Shown: positions 21,830 through 34,223 of the stretch, one piece after another | How positions within the stretch are numbered: the stretch's first letter is position 1 | Layout of the letters: every line of letters starts with the position of its first letter | Source of the DNA: Oxytricha trifallax | Taxonomy: Eukaryota > Ciliophora > Spirotrichea > Sporadotrichida > Oxytrichidae | DNA: 64,000 bases | Reading direction: 5' to 3' | NCBI GenBank assembly: GCA_000711775.1 | Contig: ARYC01000652.1 | Coordinates: 58,927 to 122,926 of the forward strand | Program-made: the position numbers and the translations under genes | The notes under the pieces: generated by a model | What the model was told of the DNA's origin: nothing | What the model saw: the letters and a program-made list of their open reading frames with translations, nothing else | Databases searched by the model: none

Positions 21830-23690
21830 TACCTGGCAATACTTTTTCTATCCCGTTTATTTTTGAAAATTAGAACTATTTTAATTATTGCAATAGTTAT
21901 ACCAACAAGAGGTACTGCAATCATAAATGCCAACCACCATGGCAGGTATTAACTATTCAATTATTATACTCAAATATTTGTTTCAAAGATTATTACAAAC
22001 ATCACTAAATTAATAAATAATTTCTTTTGTTTTCCGTGTACGTACTGTACTCTCAGTAACTTCATAGTTCAAGTGAGTGAAGCATAAATTCTTAATATTA
22101 CTTGTATACCACTTACCCATTATTAATAACATCCTAGAGCATTCTATAATGTATAAATAGAATAGATGCACTGAGTCCCATGTGCATTTATAGCTATCGT
22201 TACATGTTGCGTTAATTGGGATGCCGTCAAAGTAGAATTTTACATAGTAGTTCTCGCGGGAGTAGACTGGGTTTGAACCGTTGTCAGGGAGGGGAAAATT
22301 ACATTGGTGGAATTATATTAACAGAGAGGAAGTTGCAAAAATATTATGCAATTTTTAAAAGAATTTAATTGGCAGATATCTCGATTTAAAAAACTTAGTA
22401 CAGCAGTATTAATTTAAAAATTAATCCAAAAAAGAAATATAAGTGCATTTATCTTTTTTTCTCACTAGAACTATAAAATTAATGGTAAAATATTTTTTAA
22501 AACCTTAGTATATAATCGAAATTTACTTATTAATATATAATTTTCGTAGAAGAAGTATATTTAGGAAGATATCTAAATTGTTATTCCAACTTTAATCCAA
22601 GTATCAACCCAATAAAATGTTACTAATGAACCTATGAATAGTTATATCTCTGCGTGGTCAGGTATTAAATACTGGTGTTTACATAGCCAAGAGTAGCGTT
22701 TTCTTTTCAGTCGAAGTTTCTAGTGATAAACTTAAAAAGTTCGTAGTTCGCGAGGGTTGTTATGGCTGTGTCGTTGTTGAGTGCGAATAAATAATGAACG
22801 TCATATGTGAATGTAATTATTAGTGCTTCTTCTTCGGGTGTGAATGTGCAGTTCACATAACTGACTTATATATAAATATGCTTAAATTTTTTTATATAAA
22901 ATTAAAAATCTAGTTATCATTCTTGTGAAAAAATACATCTAAATTTATAAAGAAAATTATTCAAACTAGTTTAATAAAATTTATATTAAGAACAAAATAA
23001 AATAACTTTTTTCGTATTGATTATTAAGAATTTCATCAATAATATATCTAGCTTCTTCAATATCAAATGGCTCAGATTTATTCAGGTTGAATTTATTTTA
23101 GAGAATTGGATAGAGAGTATTTTTATAATTTTCTAAAGTTGAATTCACCTGAATGTTATTAATAGTTTCATGCATTTGTGTCTCTCCTACTATTGGAAAA
23201 GTCAATAGATCATACCCTCTGAATAGCTTAATAAAATCTACTAGTAGAATAATTTCAATTTATTAATAAACTATAATTAAAGCATGGACCCATAATCAGA
23301 ATGAATTGGAACAGTCTAGAACCCATTCTCCAGAGGATTACTCCCAAGTCGCTGCTTAATTTGCTCTAAATTATCCACTGCATGGGTGTCACTGCATTCA
23401 CAGTTTAATTATCAAGCATCTAGCTGCCAGTATCTGGAAGGTATAATCCCATCATAAAAGCCATAGCTGGCATACTAGTGTGATCTACAGGTGCGGTGGA
23501 ATAGGCGTAGAACTCATCGGGGTTCATGCTCTGTGAGAGGATAGGCAAATCTTGAATGCAGCGCTTACGCATTTCAAGATCTAGTAGGTACATTTAACGC
23601 ATGCCCATAGGTGAGTTTCCCTAAATCTTGGGGATAATACACCTAAGTTGCATTCATTATGTCTCGATAATAATAAATATGGAGGTAATA
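21830..23690 (-). pseudogene. Histidine acid phosphatase-like gene, fragmented
   Basis: Secreted or lysosomal phosphatases of this family start with RHGxRxP and later have GxLTxxG, VxSTxxxR, VPIHS, an HD pair and a C-terminal membrane anchor. Minus-strand blocks: SPMGMRQMYLLDLEMRKR with FYAYSTAPVDHTSMPAM (23620-23440), GFQTVPIHSDYGSM (about 23310), LIITFTYDVHYLFAL (about 22830), NATLGYVNTSIQYL, VKFYFDGIPINATC with KCTWDSVHLFY, and a C-terminal WWLAFMIAVPLVGITIAI membrane segment (about 21930). The RHG segment is not seen. A frame change near 23370 and a TGA near 22716 suggest decay. Confidence 0.6.
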
Positions 23691-24555
23691 TTCTAACACT
23701 AGCTTATAATCAAATTGAATTACTATTTAATTGAATATAAGGAAAGTAAATTATTGGAATTAAGGAGTTTTAGATCCAAGTACAACAAAATCAAAGACAT
23801 ACAGTAATTTTCCCTCTGAAAGTAAACTTAGAGGGAATTTAATTACAAAATTATAGAGTTTATAATAATTAAATAGAATTAATGTTTTCACTTATATATA
23901 AGTATTAACATTAATTCAATTTAATTATTACAATTGGCTAAATTGCTTGTCACTCAATAAATCAACCAAAGTAATTTTACTAAAATTATATCTTGATAAA
24001 TTTAATAATAGTCAATAATATTTATTTACCAATAATTTATTACTCAACCATACTTCTTATATGAATCATGTAGTTTTATAGTAAGAGGCAAACTTAATAA
24101 GGCTATCAAGACTAATACTTTTAGTTTTTTATTGAACCCATAAAGCTTTTGGCTAGTGTCTTCATTTTATTAATTTACTGTGATTATATATTTTGAAATT
24201 ATTTTTAATAATATTATTAGCATCTACTGATTAGTAAAGTGATGCATATATAAAATTTTCAGTTGACAATGAATTACATATTGATTGTGTATTTAATTTA
24301 TGTTGAATTTAAATTGCATGCTTCTCATACATTTTTACTAGTTGATGTTACTATTTTCCTTTGTGATTAGCTCTTATCCATATTGAAATATTGACTCTTT
24401 TTTATATTTAAAATATATCTATCACAAAATCATAGCATTCGATTAAAACTATCATATTAATCTTATAATTTTAATAAAATGTAAATGAACTCTATGTATG
24501 AGTACCATTTGATAGTTAATTCGTGACTCTGTTCTATTTCCCATGGAAGTGGCTT
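23691..24555. other. AT-rich intergenic stretch
   Basis: A/T-rich sequence without a gene I can support. The motif TTAATTAA and short palindromes are common but expected at this composition. Confidence 0.4.
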
Positions 24556-25960
24556 GAATAGCATTAATAAGCATCTGTTTGGCTTTGGTCTCTGTTTTTT
24601 AAGTTTATTTCAATCTCTCTATAATTGCTTACTCTTTATGTTCTTGTAGCTTTAATCCACTAAAATTTACTTGAAAATATTATAGTAATTTATACAGCTA
24701 TTGGAAAAATCAATATAAAATTATTTAAAAAATTTGAGTGAATATTTAGTCTGCTTACGAGACTTTCTAGTTTTCATTATCAACTCTCACTTTCCAAGTT
24801 ACCCCTTACTCATACTTTCTAGCCTTTTCTTGTATTTATCTAGAGATTGCTTTGTTTTCCACTCAAGTTCTTTCACTTTAACTCACTTTTGCTTATTTTC
24901 TTGCTGAAATTATACTCTGTTGTCTTTTATGGCTTAATTATGTATTTGCATTAAAAATTAATTTCAAATCCTAATAATAATTACAACATATACTTTGCCT
25001 ATTAAGAAAAAATAAATGAATAAATATAAAGACTTTTTCATTGAGTTCTTCATCTACTCTTTCTCTCTCTCTCTAACTTCTTAAATAATCTTTTCTTGCA
25101 GTTCTTTCTATTTTTTCATCATTTCAATTCGAATTTAATCTCGCATCCTCAAATTCTTTTATCTCTAATTTTAAAGTATTTGCTCTTATTCTTGCTCTAT
25201 AGCTAATTTCTCTCTCTGTTTGGCTTCATATCGCTGCTTATTTGTCATTATTTCATCTGCCTTTTTCTTAGTTTAATTTGACTATTGTATTATTACTAAT
25301 AGCATTAATAACACTTTCTGTTGTGGCTGGAATATCATTTTTATTATACTTATTAATATGTTAGAGCTACATTATTATATAATATATACTTAGTTTAATC
25401 TATTTCTTTCGAACTTTCTCTTTACCTTATTCCAGAAGTTTTATACGATTTTACATTAGCAACACTTGCAACTGTCTCTCCCTATTTTTCTATTGAATTC
25501 ATTGCTAAAACTTAGATTTAAGGCATTTGTTGAAATCATGTTTGTCAAATTATATGCATTTTAAGTAGGGGAAATAGTGTTCTATTAATTATTTTTAATG
25601 CTTGCTTTTGAAATAATTTTAACAGATTGACATGTGAGTATACTCTGAGTTTTTACATTTTTTATTGAAGCTATGCCAAGATTTTACTATTATTGCTGTG
25701 GAACTTGATTATTGCTCATTACATTGCTTAATGACTGTGCTTGCGGCTTTCTGTATCTTTAAATAATACTAATGGATCATGAAAATTATTTCTAATATAA
25801 ATTCAATCTAGAGATTTAGCGAATATTAATATCAGAGACACGACCACTATTAGTCATGCTTCTTTGTGTTATTCTATCAGACCCACCCTTAGCAGCTTTA
25901 TAAATATTTTACTAAATTAATTTTACATCATTCTCTCTGAATCGTCTTGTTATGGATTTC
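24556..25960 (-). pseudogene. Coiled-coil protein of unknown function, with TGA codons
   Basis: Minus-strand exons separated by AT-rich introns encode charged helices: KKKADEIMTNKQRYEAKQ, REKLAIEQEQEQIL, RIEMMKKQKELQEKI (25280-25040) and VKELEWKTKQSLDKYKKR (about 24860). Heptad-like spacing indicates a coiled coil. Two TGA codons follow lysine codons in the second block. No functional domain recognised. Confidence 0.45.
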
Positions 25961-26439
25961 CCATAATTTTACAAGCCATTCGCCTATTTATTAATTACTA
26001 CTGATGAAATCGTAATTCTACAGCTCACATCCCCTCATCTACCAGATATTAGGTTTGCTTTTATTTTGAACAAATTAATTATTGCCAAATAAATTAGATA
26101 ATTTTCTGCTGATTTAATAAAGTATTTCAATAAGAGTAAACAATAATAATTCATTATATTTAATGAAATAGATAATTCAACAGAATTTAAAATCAATAAA
26201 ATTAATTATTAATTATTGCGGAATTGTTTTTGAAATTTAAAGATCTTTTACTCTTAAAAAAATAAAATAGTTCTTAATTTTATAAATTGCTGGTTGAGAT
26301 ATTTAAAATTAAGCAAATTTTAAATTTTGATTTAAATATTAATTATCTAAATTAGAATTGAAATATAAAATTGTTAGGATCTTTTCAGAGTAATTCTATG
26401 TATTATTAAATTCTAGACTAAATTTCCCTGCATATGCAT
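25961..26439. other. AT-rich intergenic stretch
   Basis: No gene supported; composition is strongly A/T with no obvious repeats. Confidence 0.35.
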
Positions 26440-28420
26440 GAATATTCATTGGTGACTCTCATGGTTATATAAGACAATTGATTAAACGCTTGTTAAGCAA
26501 AGCTATTTTGGGTACTAAGCAACCAATCTATCTGTGTCTTCATCTTAGAAAATTTTTCCTTAAACTTTAGTGGGATCTATAATTCTAGCAATAACAGTGA
26601 ATTTAACGTTAATGCTCAATGCCTTGGCATAGAAGAAATATATTTCAAAAATTATACTATTATAGTATAATCTTATTTAAATACAAAGACTGTAAGTAGT
26701 CAGCTTTATTTACAGCAAAACTTTAGAAGGATGATTAACAGCACTTGATAATATTTCAATGTTTATTGTTATGTAATTGTATGGGTCAGTTGTTTTTTAC
26801 ATCACTGTAATGTAGTAATGATTTCAATTCATTGTTTAATTTTAATACCAAGCCGTTGTCATTAAAAATTCTCTTTTTGCTGAAAATTCTGGCGTCGCAT
26901 CTTACTTAGATCCTAATATGAAGAGATCAATAGGTTTTACATTAAATCATTTGTGTTTTGAGCCTTAATTTCGACGCATTCTAGAATGAAATTAAAATAA
27001 AAAACAATCCATTTGAGTCTAAGAAAGACTTATAAGTAGCCTTCTTTGAGATTCAAGTAAAAATCATATGCAAAAGATCTCTTTTCGATATATTGACCAG
27101 TCGATTATGTACAAAGATTTCTGCCTGGATTGAAATTTTCCACCACGTTCCAGCAGGATAATTTAATTAAGTAGTATTTTAGTTAAGCTTATCTGAAAGA
27201 GTTCCTAGCTCTAAACAGCCCCAATCATAATATTGTATGAATTTATTCATAAGCATTAGGATCTTCAGGGAAGCTGAAGAATAAGGGCTTATAAAATTTT
27301 TCATTCCATAAAACGACTAATTCATAATTATAGTGTAGTAGTATCTTATTAAACTATAGCGATTATAAATAGATTCCTTCATAATATCAGAAAATGTCAC
27401 AAATTAATCATAAGGCTTTTATGGAACAATTCTACAAATGGTTCATGAAAAATAGTGTGGATGGTGTTATGATTTTTACTAAATAGATAGAAAGATTCAA
27501 CAACAAGCCACCTTGCAAAAAGCTCTGGAATAGTGTTTACCATAAATTCACAAATATCATAACCAGTATGTGTAATTTCAAACATATTCATTTTCATGAC
27601 ACCAGTCATTTATACTCACATGTACTTTTCTTCTGAGAAATTATCACGAAATTGTCTCCTAGTCATCTAGATGCGAATTTACCAATACCAGCAAAAGAAC
27701 TTCTTTCAATAATTAAAGTTCTTAACTTATTTTAATTAAACCATTCGTGGCTAGCTTAAACTTGTTTTGTTCCAAACAAAGAATGAACATCTAGTTCTAA
27801 TAAATTACCGCTATGAAAGGCATCGAGAGGCATAGCTTGTCTTTTTAAATATTCAGCAGTAGGCATATATTTAAATAAAATATACTTAACAGGGTCTTCA
27901 GCTCTTTGTCTCTTTTAGCATAATCCTCCACAGAAATCAGATGCTTCATTAATAACCTATCAAAGTCCAGAGAATGGAATAGTTTTATAAAGTCATTAAG
28001 TTATTCTTTTGCCATCAAGCAAAGCTTTGAGGATGGAAGAAATCAGGAAAGCTGAGTAGTTGGGCCAGACTTGAACAATCAAATCTTCGTCTCTAAATAA
28101 TGATAAATATATATTTTTGTTTACCTTGATCGTAAGCAGAGTAGCCAGTGTTTGGTCTTAGAGATATTCCAGCATCTAAAATTGGAATATAATGCATGTT
28201 CTCTTAAGCTAAGTTTGTTAAGAAATCTGGGAGACCTTTGTATATCGACTCAGTACTATCATGAATGAAATCTTTGTATGAATCCATATAGTCAATATCT
28301 GACCAAATAGTATCCAAATAATTAAATTATCAAGAGGAATAATGTTGTCACTGTAACCTTTCACTACATCAACAAGTTGTTAGGTGTTATTATATAAAAA
28401 CCATGACGTTTTTGAAAGTT
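26440..28420 (-). pseudogene. GH31 alpha-glucosidase-like copy 1, catalytically dead
   Basis: GH31 enzymes release glucose using an aspartate nucleophile in (W/L)IDMNE. Minus-strand blocks: GYSDNIIPLD, SDIDYMDSYKDF, PDFLTNLAQENMHYIPILD, LRPNTGYSAYDQG, VQVWPNYSAFPDFFHP, VINEASDFCGG, VHSLFGTKQVQASHEWF and RSSFAGIGKFASR. In the nucleophile segment the tryptophan codon is TGA and the aspartate is changed to valine (about 27953-27972). In the SRWLGDNF segment the tryptophan codon is again TGA (27663-27665). The C-terminal beta region continues to about 26440. Several frameshifts. No start or signal peptide seen. Confidence 0.78.
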
Positions 28421-28525
28421 ATAATCATTTATAAATAGAGTTATAATTTGTTAAATATTAAGTTAAGAGTTCATGCACAATATATGTTTAATATAATAAT
28501 TTGTAATATAATTATTTTTATTTTT

Positions 28526-28971
28526 CAACCGTCGGCAAGTTTTGAAAAATACCGAAGGTTGCTGCGTTTTTTAATAATATTCAGTTTAATTAATATAATT
28601 ATACAATCAATATAATTGCTTTTTAATCAGAATAATATAGATTAAGGATTACCTAATCTTAATAAATTTCTATAATCCTTTAGGATTTATAACAATCTTA
28701 AAAGATAGTTTATATTAATAGTAATTCTATTTTTAAGAATAAAGTTCCAGGCAATTATTATTAAAAATTAAATTTATATCATTTTAACAATTCTTTAAAG
28801 ATTAATATACTTCCATAAGGATTAGTAAAAACTATTTGGTATTTTGAATCCTGAACTTAGTTAACTATAATTGTGTTATGGTAATAGTTTAATTATTAAA
28901 TCAAAATATTTTTTGCAAAATTTTAATTTTACCAGCAACCGTCGGCACTTTTATAAAACTGCCGACGGTTG
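28526..28971. mobile_element. Small element with palindromic CAACCGTCGGCA termini
   Basis: Two GC-rich 36-base units in AT-rich DNA. The right unit at 28936-28971 is a near-perfect palindrome, CAACCGTCGGCA ... TGCCGACGGTTG. The left unit at 28526-28561 is a decayed palindrome starting with the same 12 bases. With flanking bases the two units are inverted relative to each other. The 374 bases between are AT-rich and non-coding. This fits a miniature inverted-repeat element. Confidence 0.6.
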
Positions 28972-29266
28972 AGAAAACGATCAAATAAAGTTAATTAAAT
29001 AAATAATATGCTTAAGAGAATGAAGAGTATATTATTAGAGTTTTAACTTATATCAGATTTAATTCAAAATTTTATAAATTTTTACAATCGTCTTGGACTT
29101 TATCTATTGTTGTGTTTTTGAAGATATAAAAAAAAATCTTGATTATTATATTATCCTTATAACTGTTACAAAAACATGATATAAAAACATATGATGATTA
29201 ATACATACTTTAATGTTTGTAAAAATTTAAATTATTCAATTTATAATTTATATTAGTTAAAAAGTT

Positions 29267-29506
29267 TTGGATTTTAAATATTCATGCTTTTATTATTTTA
29301 TCAACAATATGATAGAATGTTTGTGGGCAGTTTTGAAATACCATATAAAGCACGTATACAACAAAATGCCTGGTATACCTCATATGGTTTATCAATATTT
29401 ATTTGAGGCATTATTAAGTAGAACCCTACATATGCTAAGAAACAAAGAAGAAAGATTAGAATATATAAAATAAGTAATTAAAGTAGAGATTATACAGTGA
29501 GCGGTA
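29267..29506 (+). pseudogene. Possible IS1595/Merlin-like transposase C-terminal remnant
   Basis: The segment NNMIECLWAVLKYHIKHVY, then PGIPHMVYQYLFEALL and MLRNKEERLEYIK resembles the end of IS1595-type DDE transposases, where NxxE precedes LWxxLK. No upstream catalytic aspartates are visible, so only the C-terminal part remains. It lies 300 bases right of the palindrome-ended element and may be its former source of transposase. Family assignment rests on a short motif. Confidence 0.35.
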
Positions 29507-29774
29507 CTTTAAGCTTTTTATTCCTTAAACTTATAATTGATTTATCTTTACTCATTTATTTAGAGTATATATGCAACATGATTTATTATATAAGAATGTT
29601 TGTCAATAGAAAAATTAGTACAATTAATTACAATTTAATTATTTTAATAAATCAATTTTTGTATTGATAAATCCTTGGGGTCAATTATTACTATACTTAA
29701 GTATTGGAATATTATCTTTTAATAAAAATACAAAAAAATTTAATTAAAATGAAATTTTGATCTACTAGCGGATC

Positions 29775-29940
29775 ATGACGTCTCGAAGTGGATGCTGGAG
29801 AATATACCGGATTGTGGCGTCATGTAGCCAAAAAAGAATAGTATCTAATACAAACGTCATGAAGACAATGTTGACGTAATGTTTTTCTGAGGGCGACACG
29901 TTACTGATCCTGACGTCAGTGCGCAGATCGTGACGTCAAT
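29775..29940. repeat. TBE E spacer with repeated TGACGTC motifs
   Basis: GC-richer than its surroundings, with seven or so copies of GACGT-type sites (CATGACGTCTCG, CCTGACGTCAGTG, CGTGACGTCAATA and variants). It occupies the position of the GGTACC-repeat spacer of TBE A-C but has a different palindrome. Confidence 0.6.
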
Positions 29941-30083
29941 ACCCAAAGTTTTGTGTTTATTCATGGAGACAGGAAAATGATTCTTATAAAAAAGAAGATC
30001 GAGAAACTCAATCGAGGTATAGAAATAAGTAAATAATTAAGAAAGTGGTTAAGAACTTCCTAGTCTCAGAGATCAATAAAATT

Positions 30084-30658
30084 ATGGTAAAAATTGAGGC
30101 TATAAAGATCCCTATCTTGAAAATTATTGACATAGATTCTTGCCTTGAAAGCTACCTCACTCTTGAGAATAAATTAGTGAAGAGAGTTATCAAGGATGAA
30201 TAATATCCTTACAAAATTTATCCATTCACTTACTTCCTTACAAGTTCTAGATGGAATTTACAAATGAGTATTATGCTCTTTAAAAAGGCAAAACTAAAAG
30301 AGTGTAGGGATATAATATAGCTTGATGGCATTTTGCTGTGAAGAGACAATGTAGCTTTTAGACTTGGTGCTCCAGGATATTTACCAGAAAGAGAAGATTA
30401 GAGAGACGGTGACACTGCATGGAATATATGGGTACTAGCAGTAATAATCATAGAGAGAGACATGCCAAGAAACGATTCTAAGCAAATAATTAAATAATAT
30501 TTGGATAAGTTAAAGATTAATGGAGGCCTAAGAGAGTCCTTCTCAACTATAATCAAGCTAAACAAAGAAAATGATGTAACAATTAAAACTATCAAACATC
30601 ACCTTAGAAAGATATAGTTCAGAGAACTACTACATGACACTAAGCTCATTTTTGTGTA
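30084..30658 (+). pseudogene. TBE E kinase-gene remnant lacking the catalytic loop
   Basis: MVKIEAIKIPILKIIDID and SCLESYLTLENKLVKR, then IKDEQYPYKIYPFTYFL, correspond to the region just upstream of and in the N-lobe of the TBE B kinase. After a frameshift the sequence jumps at about 30361 to LGAPGYLPERE and WNIWVLAVIIIERD. The HRDLKPEN and DFG-type segments are deleted. The final stop position reads TAA (glutamine) instead of TGA. Zinc fingers are not visible. Confidence 0.7.
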
Positions 30659-30799
30659 AAATATTTAAAATACTCGCTTAAATTACTAATAATTAAATAA
30701 TAAACCCTATTAAAACCCATATAAAGCAAGCGTTTATTGCTACCTTTTATCAATAAAAAGTCCATCAAACAACTAAAGGGGTTATGAGGTTTTGATTCC

Positions 30800-33700
30800 T
30801 CCATGAATCTCGTTTTCTCTCTGGATTTTGTGGTTTACGCCAGTTTTTAAGTGTCTTATCTAAATAAATGTCACCTTCAACCATCTATCAATTGTCTCTA
30901 TTCTCTGGCAGCTCTGTTTAATGCAAGCAAATGATTTATCTCTAGCACTACGACGCGCAGTAAAGTCTCATTTTGAAGTTGGTCCTTTGATTATTACTTC
31001 AAACTTTAGCTTGCCTTTCACTTCTCTCTTTTTCTTGCTAGTATTATTATCTTTTCTTTTTGATCGTACTCTGCTTGGAGCCTTTGTAATATCAAGGTGC
31101 AACCGCTTCAAATTAAAGTGCACTATATCCTATACCAATCCAAACGGTTAGCTTTACAGAAATGGATTTTGGCTAATCTTCTCTTCTATTAGCTCTATGA
31201 TAGTAGATTAATAAAAACCCAACTTACTTTATTCTTTTTGTTCTTCAACTTCTTCAAGCAGTTTAAATTCTTCAATTTTTACTCCTTCACTTATTCAACT
31301 GGATTTATTTCTTTATTGTAAACTTTCTCAGTGAAAGCAACAATATATTCAGCGATCTCTTTTACCTGCTTATTTTCCTCTTCCTTGTTTAAAAATTTTG
31401 AGGAAATTTATTCTTGAAGCACCTTTTTTTATTCAACAATTTTTCATTTCTACTTAATGATTTTATAAAATTTGTTTTTCTTAGTTATACTTGCGATCAA
31501 GTGTAAGGTCTATTTCATTCAAATCAACTACTAGCAGCTGCTCTACACTATCTTTATAACCATTTACGTATAAAATTCGTTGCAATATACCTTTAGTATT
31601 GAGTCTGCTAATTCTACAAATGATGTGTTCTTCAGATCTTTATGAAAATACATCAGCACTTATTAAATAAGAACCCTTATTTTAATTGATTTCATAATTT
31701 GTTTAGATGTCTGTTCCTCTTCCCAGTGGTTTATTAAACATATAAATACCATAGTTCTTGTTAGAATTTTTTATTAAATACCTGCATTCAATGATAGATT
31801 CAATTACAGCAGCTTAGCTGAGGCTGAAACTTGTGGAATAAAAATTGGATTTTGAAAAGCCTTATTCAACAGTGCTATGATTCGCAGAAGCCACAATTAA
31901 AACTGGCGATATAGCTACTTTATCCTTTATAATTTCTTTGAGTATCTGCAAGTAATCTGCTTGATTTGAGCTTACCAGAAAGTCGGGTATCTAAGTTCTC
32001 TTACCTCCTTGCAACTTATCAAATGCTGGGAACGCCACAGTTTGCTTTGAAAAGCTAATTTAAGACAATTTTCTTTAGTTTAAGAAAGCTGGCTCCCTAA
32101 AAAATCAATAATGCTTTTAGCTTTCTTATAAAAGTCTAGCTAATTTTTAATGTTCTCACAAGAGCATCAATAGAATCCAATCGTATTCATCAACGGACAA
32201 TATACTGTCGTGCCAAATACTCATGAATTTAGGATTCCTCATTTGCTTCTTGATTTGGGGTTGAGTAAAGAAATAAATATCAGTGCTCTTTGCAATGAAA
32301 ATAAAGTTTGAATTAAATACCAGGCATTAGAATTTCTTGAAATCTCTCTGCACCATGTGCTCATTTTTGCCAACTATGATTACGGATAGCTTGGCTTGAA
32401 GAGCTTTAAGAATTGCTAGCGCAATACAAATTAAGGTCTTGCCATTTCCTATACCATAATAAATTAAATGGCTTGCATGTAAGTTATCGCAGATATAGTT
32501 TATGCATAATACTTGATAACTGTACAACCTTAATCTGAGACTTGACTGCAACTTTTCTAATTCTTCACTGACAGTCAACTTTTCACATCGAATATTTGAA
32601 TTAAAAGATTTTGCTAGTTAGTGCAAAGTATTTACAATCTCAAAGAGTTAAATTAGGTCTGCAACTGTCTTTATTAGAGTAGGCTTCCATATTACGAGGT
32701 AAGTGCAAAATTCTTTGAATATCAGAGCAGTCTCCATTAAGGCATTTTTCAATAATACTGCTGCTAAGACTTATATTTTTTTCAAATTAATCTTCGATAA
32801 TTTTCTGCTGAAGCTTCTTGATTTGCTCTATCTGCCAACCCACTGCATGTCCCTACTCTGCAGTTTTTATGCTAGACCTTTCATAAAGTAGAACACAGTG
32901 GTAGAATCAATAACCTCTTACTTCTGTAAGAATGTATCCCTCGTTATTGAGATATAATCTTTGAGATAATCAATTGTAGGAGAGCAACTTAAAGCACAAA
33001 TTTTCACGAAGTATTCAGTATACTCAAAAGGAATATCTCTGATTAAGTGCAAATCACAGTCCTGCTTAAGTAGAAAGATGAAGGGCAGATTTAAAATGAA
33101 GAAAGAAGAAGATAATAGTCTTTAACTTGAGAGTAAATTTAGAATAATTACCAAGTCTAACCCATTTATTGAACAGCATAGAGTTGAATTCATCAAGTTT
33201 CTTCACTAGCAAGCTATTTAGTGAAAGCCGCAACCAAATAGAAGAATAAAAAGTTTGGCGAGCCTTGAGCTTGCTAAGCATTGGGTGAGTGCAATAATAA
33301 TAATAAGAAAGCTTCCTGTTTATGTGCGTCCTCGACTCCTATTGTTTCTCCCATTTAATAGTTTAGAGCAGCTAAAAGAATACGAGGCTTTGAATTTTAA
33401 TCTAAATTAATATTGCTCTCTAGTAAATCTACTAGCAGAGAAAACAAGTTCTAGTGTATTTATTGATCATTGACGTTCTCAAAATTGCTTAAGAATGAGA
33501 AAAGTGATTGAGTGGTTCTCACAACTATTTCTCGCGAATTGCGAGACCTTTCATAAAAATTAGAATTTTTGAAACTTTAAAAGTGTTTGATTAAGATCCA
33601 ATGCCGATGATCACGCCATAGTTAATAAAGAGTTGATGTAAGGGTTCTTTATTTGATTTTTAATCGCTTCCAAATATTATACTCGTAGTAAAGTCACTCG

Positions 33701-34090
33701 CCTTAACCTCTTCGTAAGTTGCAGTAAGATCAGTGGCTCTGAAATTACAATTTACTTTCATGGCTGGGCTTCACCTTCTTGGGTTTATTGTTATTGATAA
33801 TTTTCTCTCGTAGCAGAATTCCTTTACCAGATTGATTTTAGAACTTTCTTTTGAATTTCTATATTCAAATTTTGTTACCTAGACTTTACCCGCATCTTCA
33901 AGATTTACATTGGCTAGAATATTTATAAAATCTGAGGTAAGTTTTCTTGGTCGGGTGCCAATCCTTATACTACTAATCATTAATAGGCTCTAAATAGAAG
34001 GTAATATCCAAGATTTAGGCATTTAATAGTTGAGGAGGGTCGGTCTTAGAAGCCATCTCAAATCTAATTACTGGATTCATCTGATTTATG
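30800..34090 (-). pseudogene. Large SecA-like ATPase/helicase gene, several frame breaks
   Basis: Minus-strand protein of roughly 1000 residues. It starts near MNPVIRFEMASKTDPPQLL (ATG in frame just before 34056). Helicase motifs occur in order: Walker A GIGNGKTLICIALAIL (about 32460), VIIVGKNEHMVQRDFKKF, Walker B SVDEYDWI (about 32185), KPLGRGTDIQTNYE (about 31720), then SYLISADVFSQRSEEH and ICRISRLNTKG. The VNDYLARRD-like segment and GRGTDI are typical of SecA rather than of SF2 RNA helicases. The C-terminal part is lysine-rich, with TGA at 30968-30970 but coding-like sequence beyond, up to the end of TBE E. Four or more frame changes are seen, some near introns. Confidence 0.6.
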
Positions 34091-34223
34091 CTAAATTTTA
34101 ATGATTAACTTGACTGGATTTTAATATTAAATAGCTGGATTATTAAAATTTCGACTGGATTATTGCGATTTTACTAAATGACTTACTACTCATTCACCTA
34201 TATCATCCGGATTTATTAATGGC

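Larger units (their letters stand above)
29770..30794 (+). mobile_element. TBE E: right half of a second-type TBE, truncated
   Basis: Right terminus GGGGTTATGAGGTTTTG ends at 30794, followed by ATT. Subterminal sequence matches TBE F (63713-64000) better than TBE A-C, so E and F form a second subfamily. The left part is a spacer rich in TGACGTC motifs (29775-29940), then a kinase-gene remnant. No transposase, 22-kDa-class gene or left terminus is visible. Confidence 0.72.

Noticed and set aside
28526-28971. CRISPR-like repeats or riboswitch from the two GC-rich hairpins
   Set aside because: Only two units, in opposite orientation, in a eukaryotic germline; an inverted-repeat element is simpler.
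31000-34000. Viral or plasmid helicase origin for the GNGKT protein
   Set aside because: GRGTDI and the following motif order fit SecA better, and ciliate codon use and AT-rich introns indicate a resident gene.
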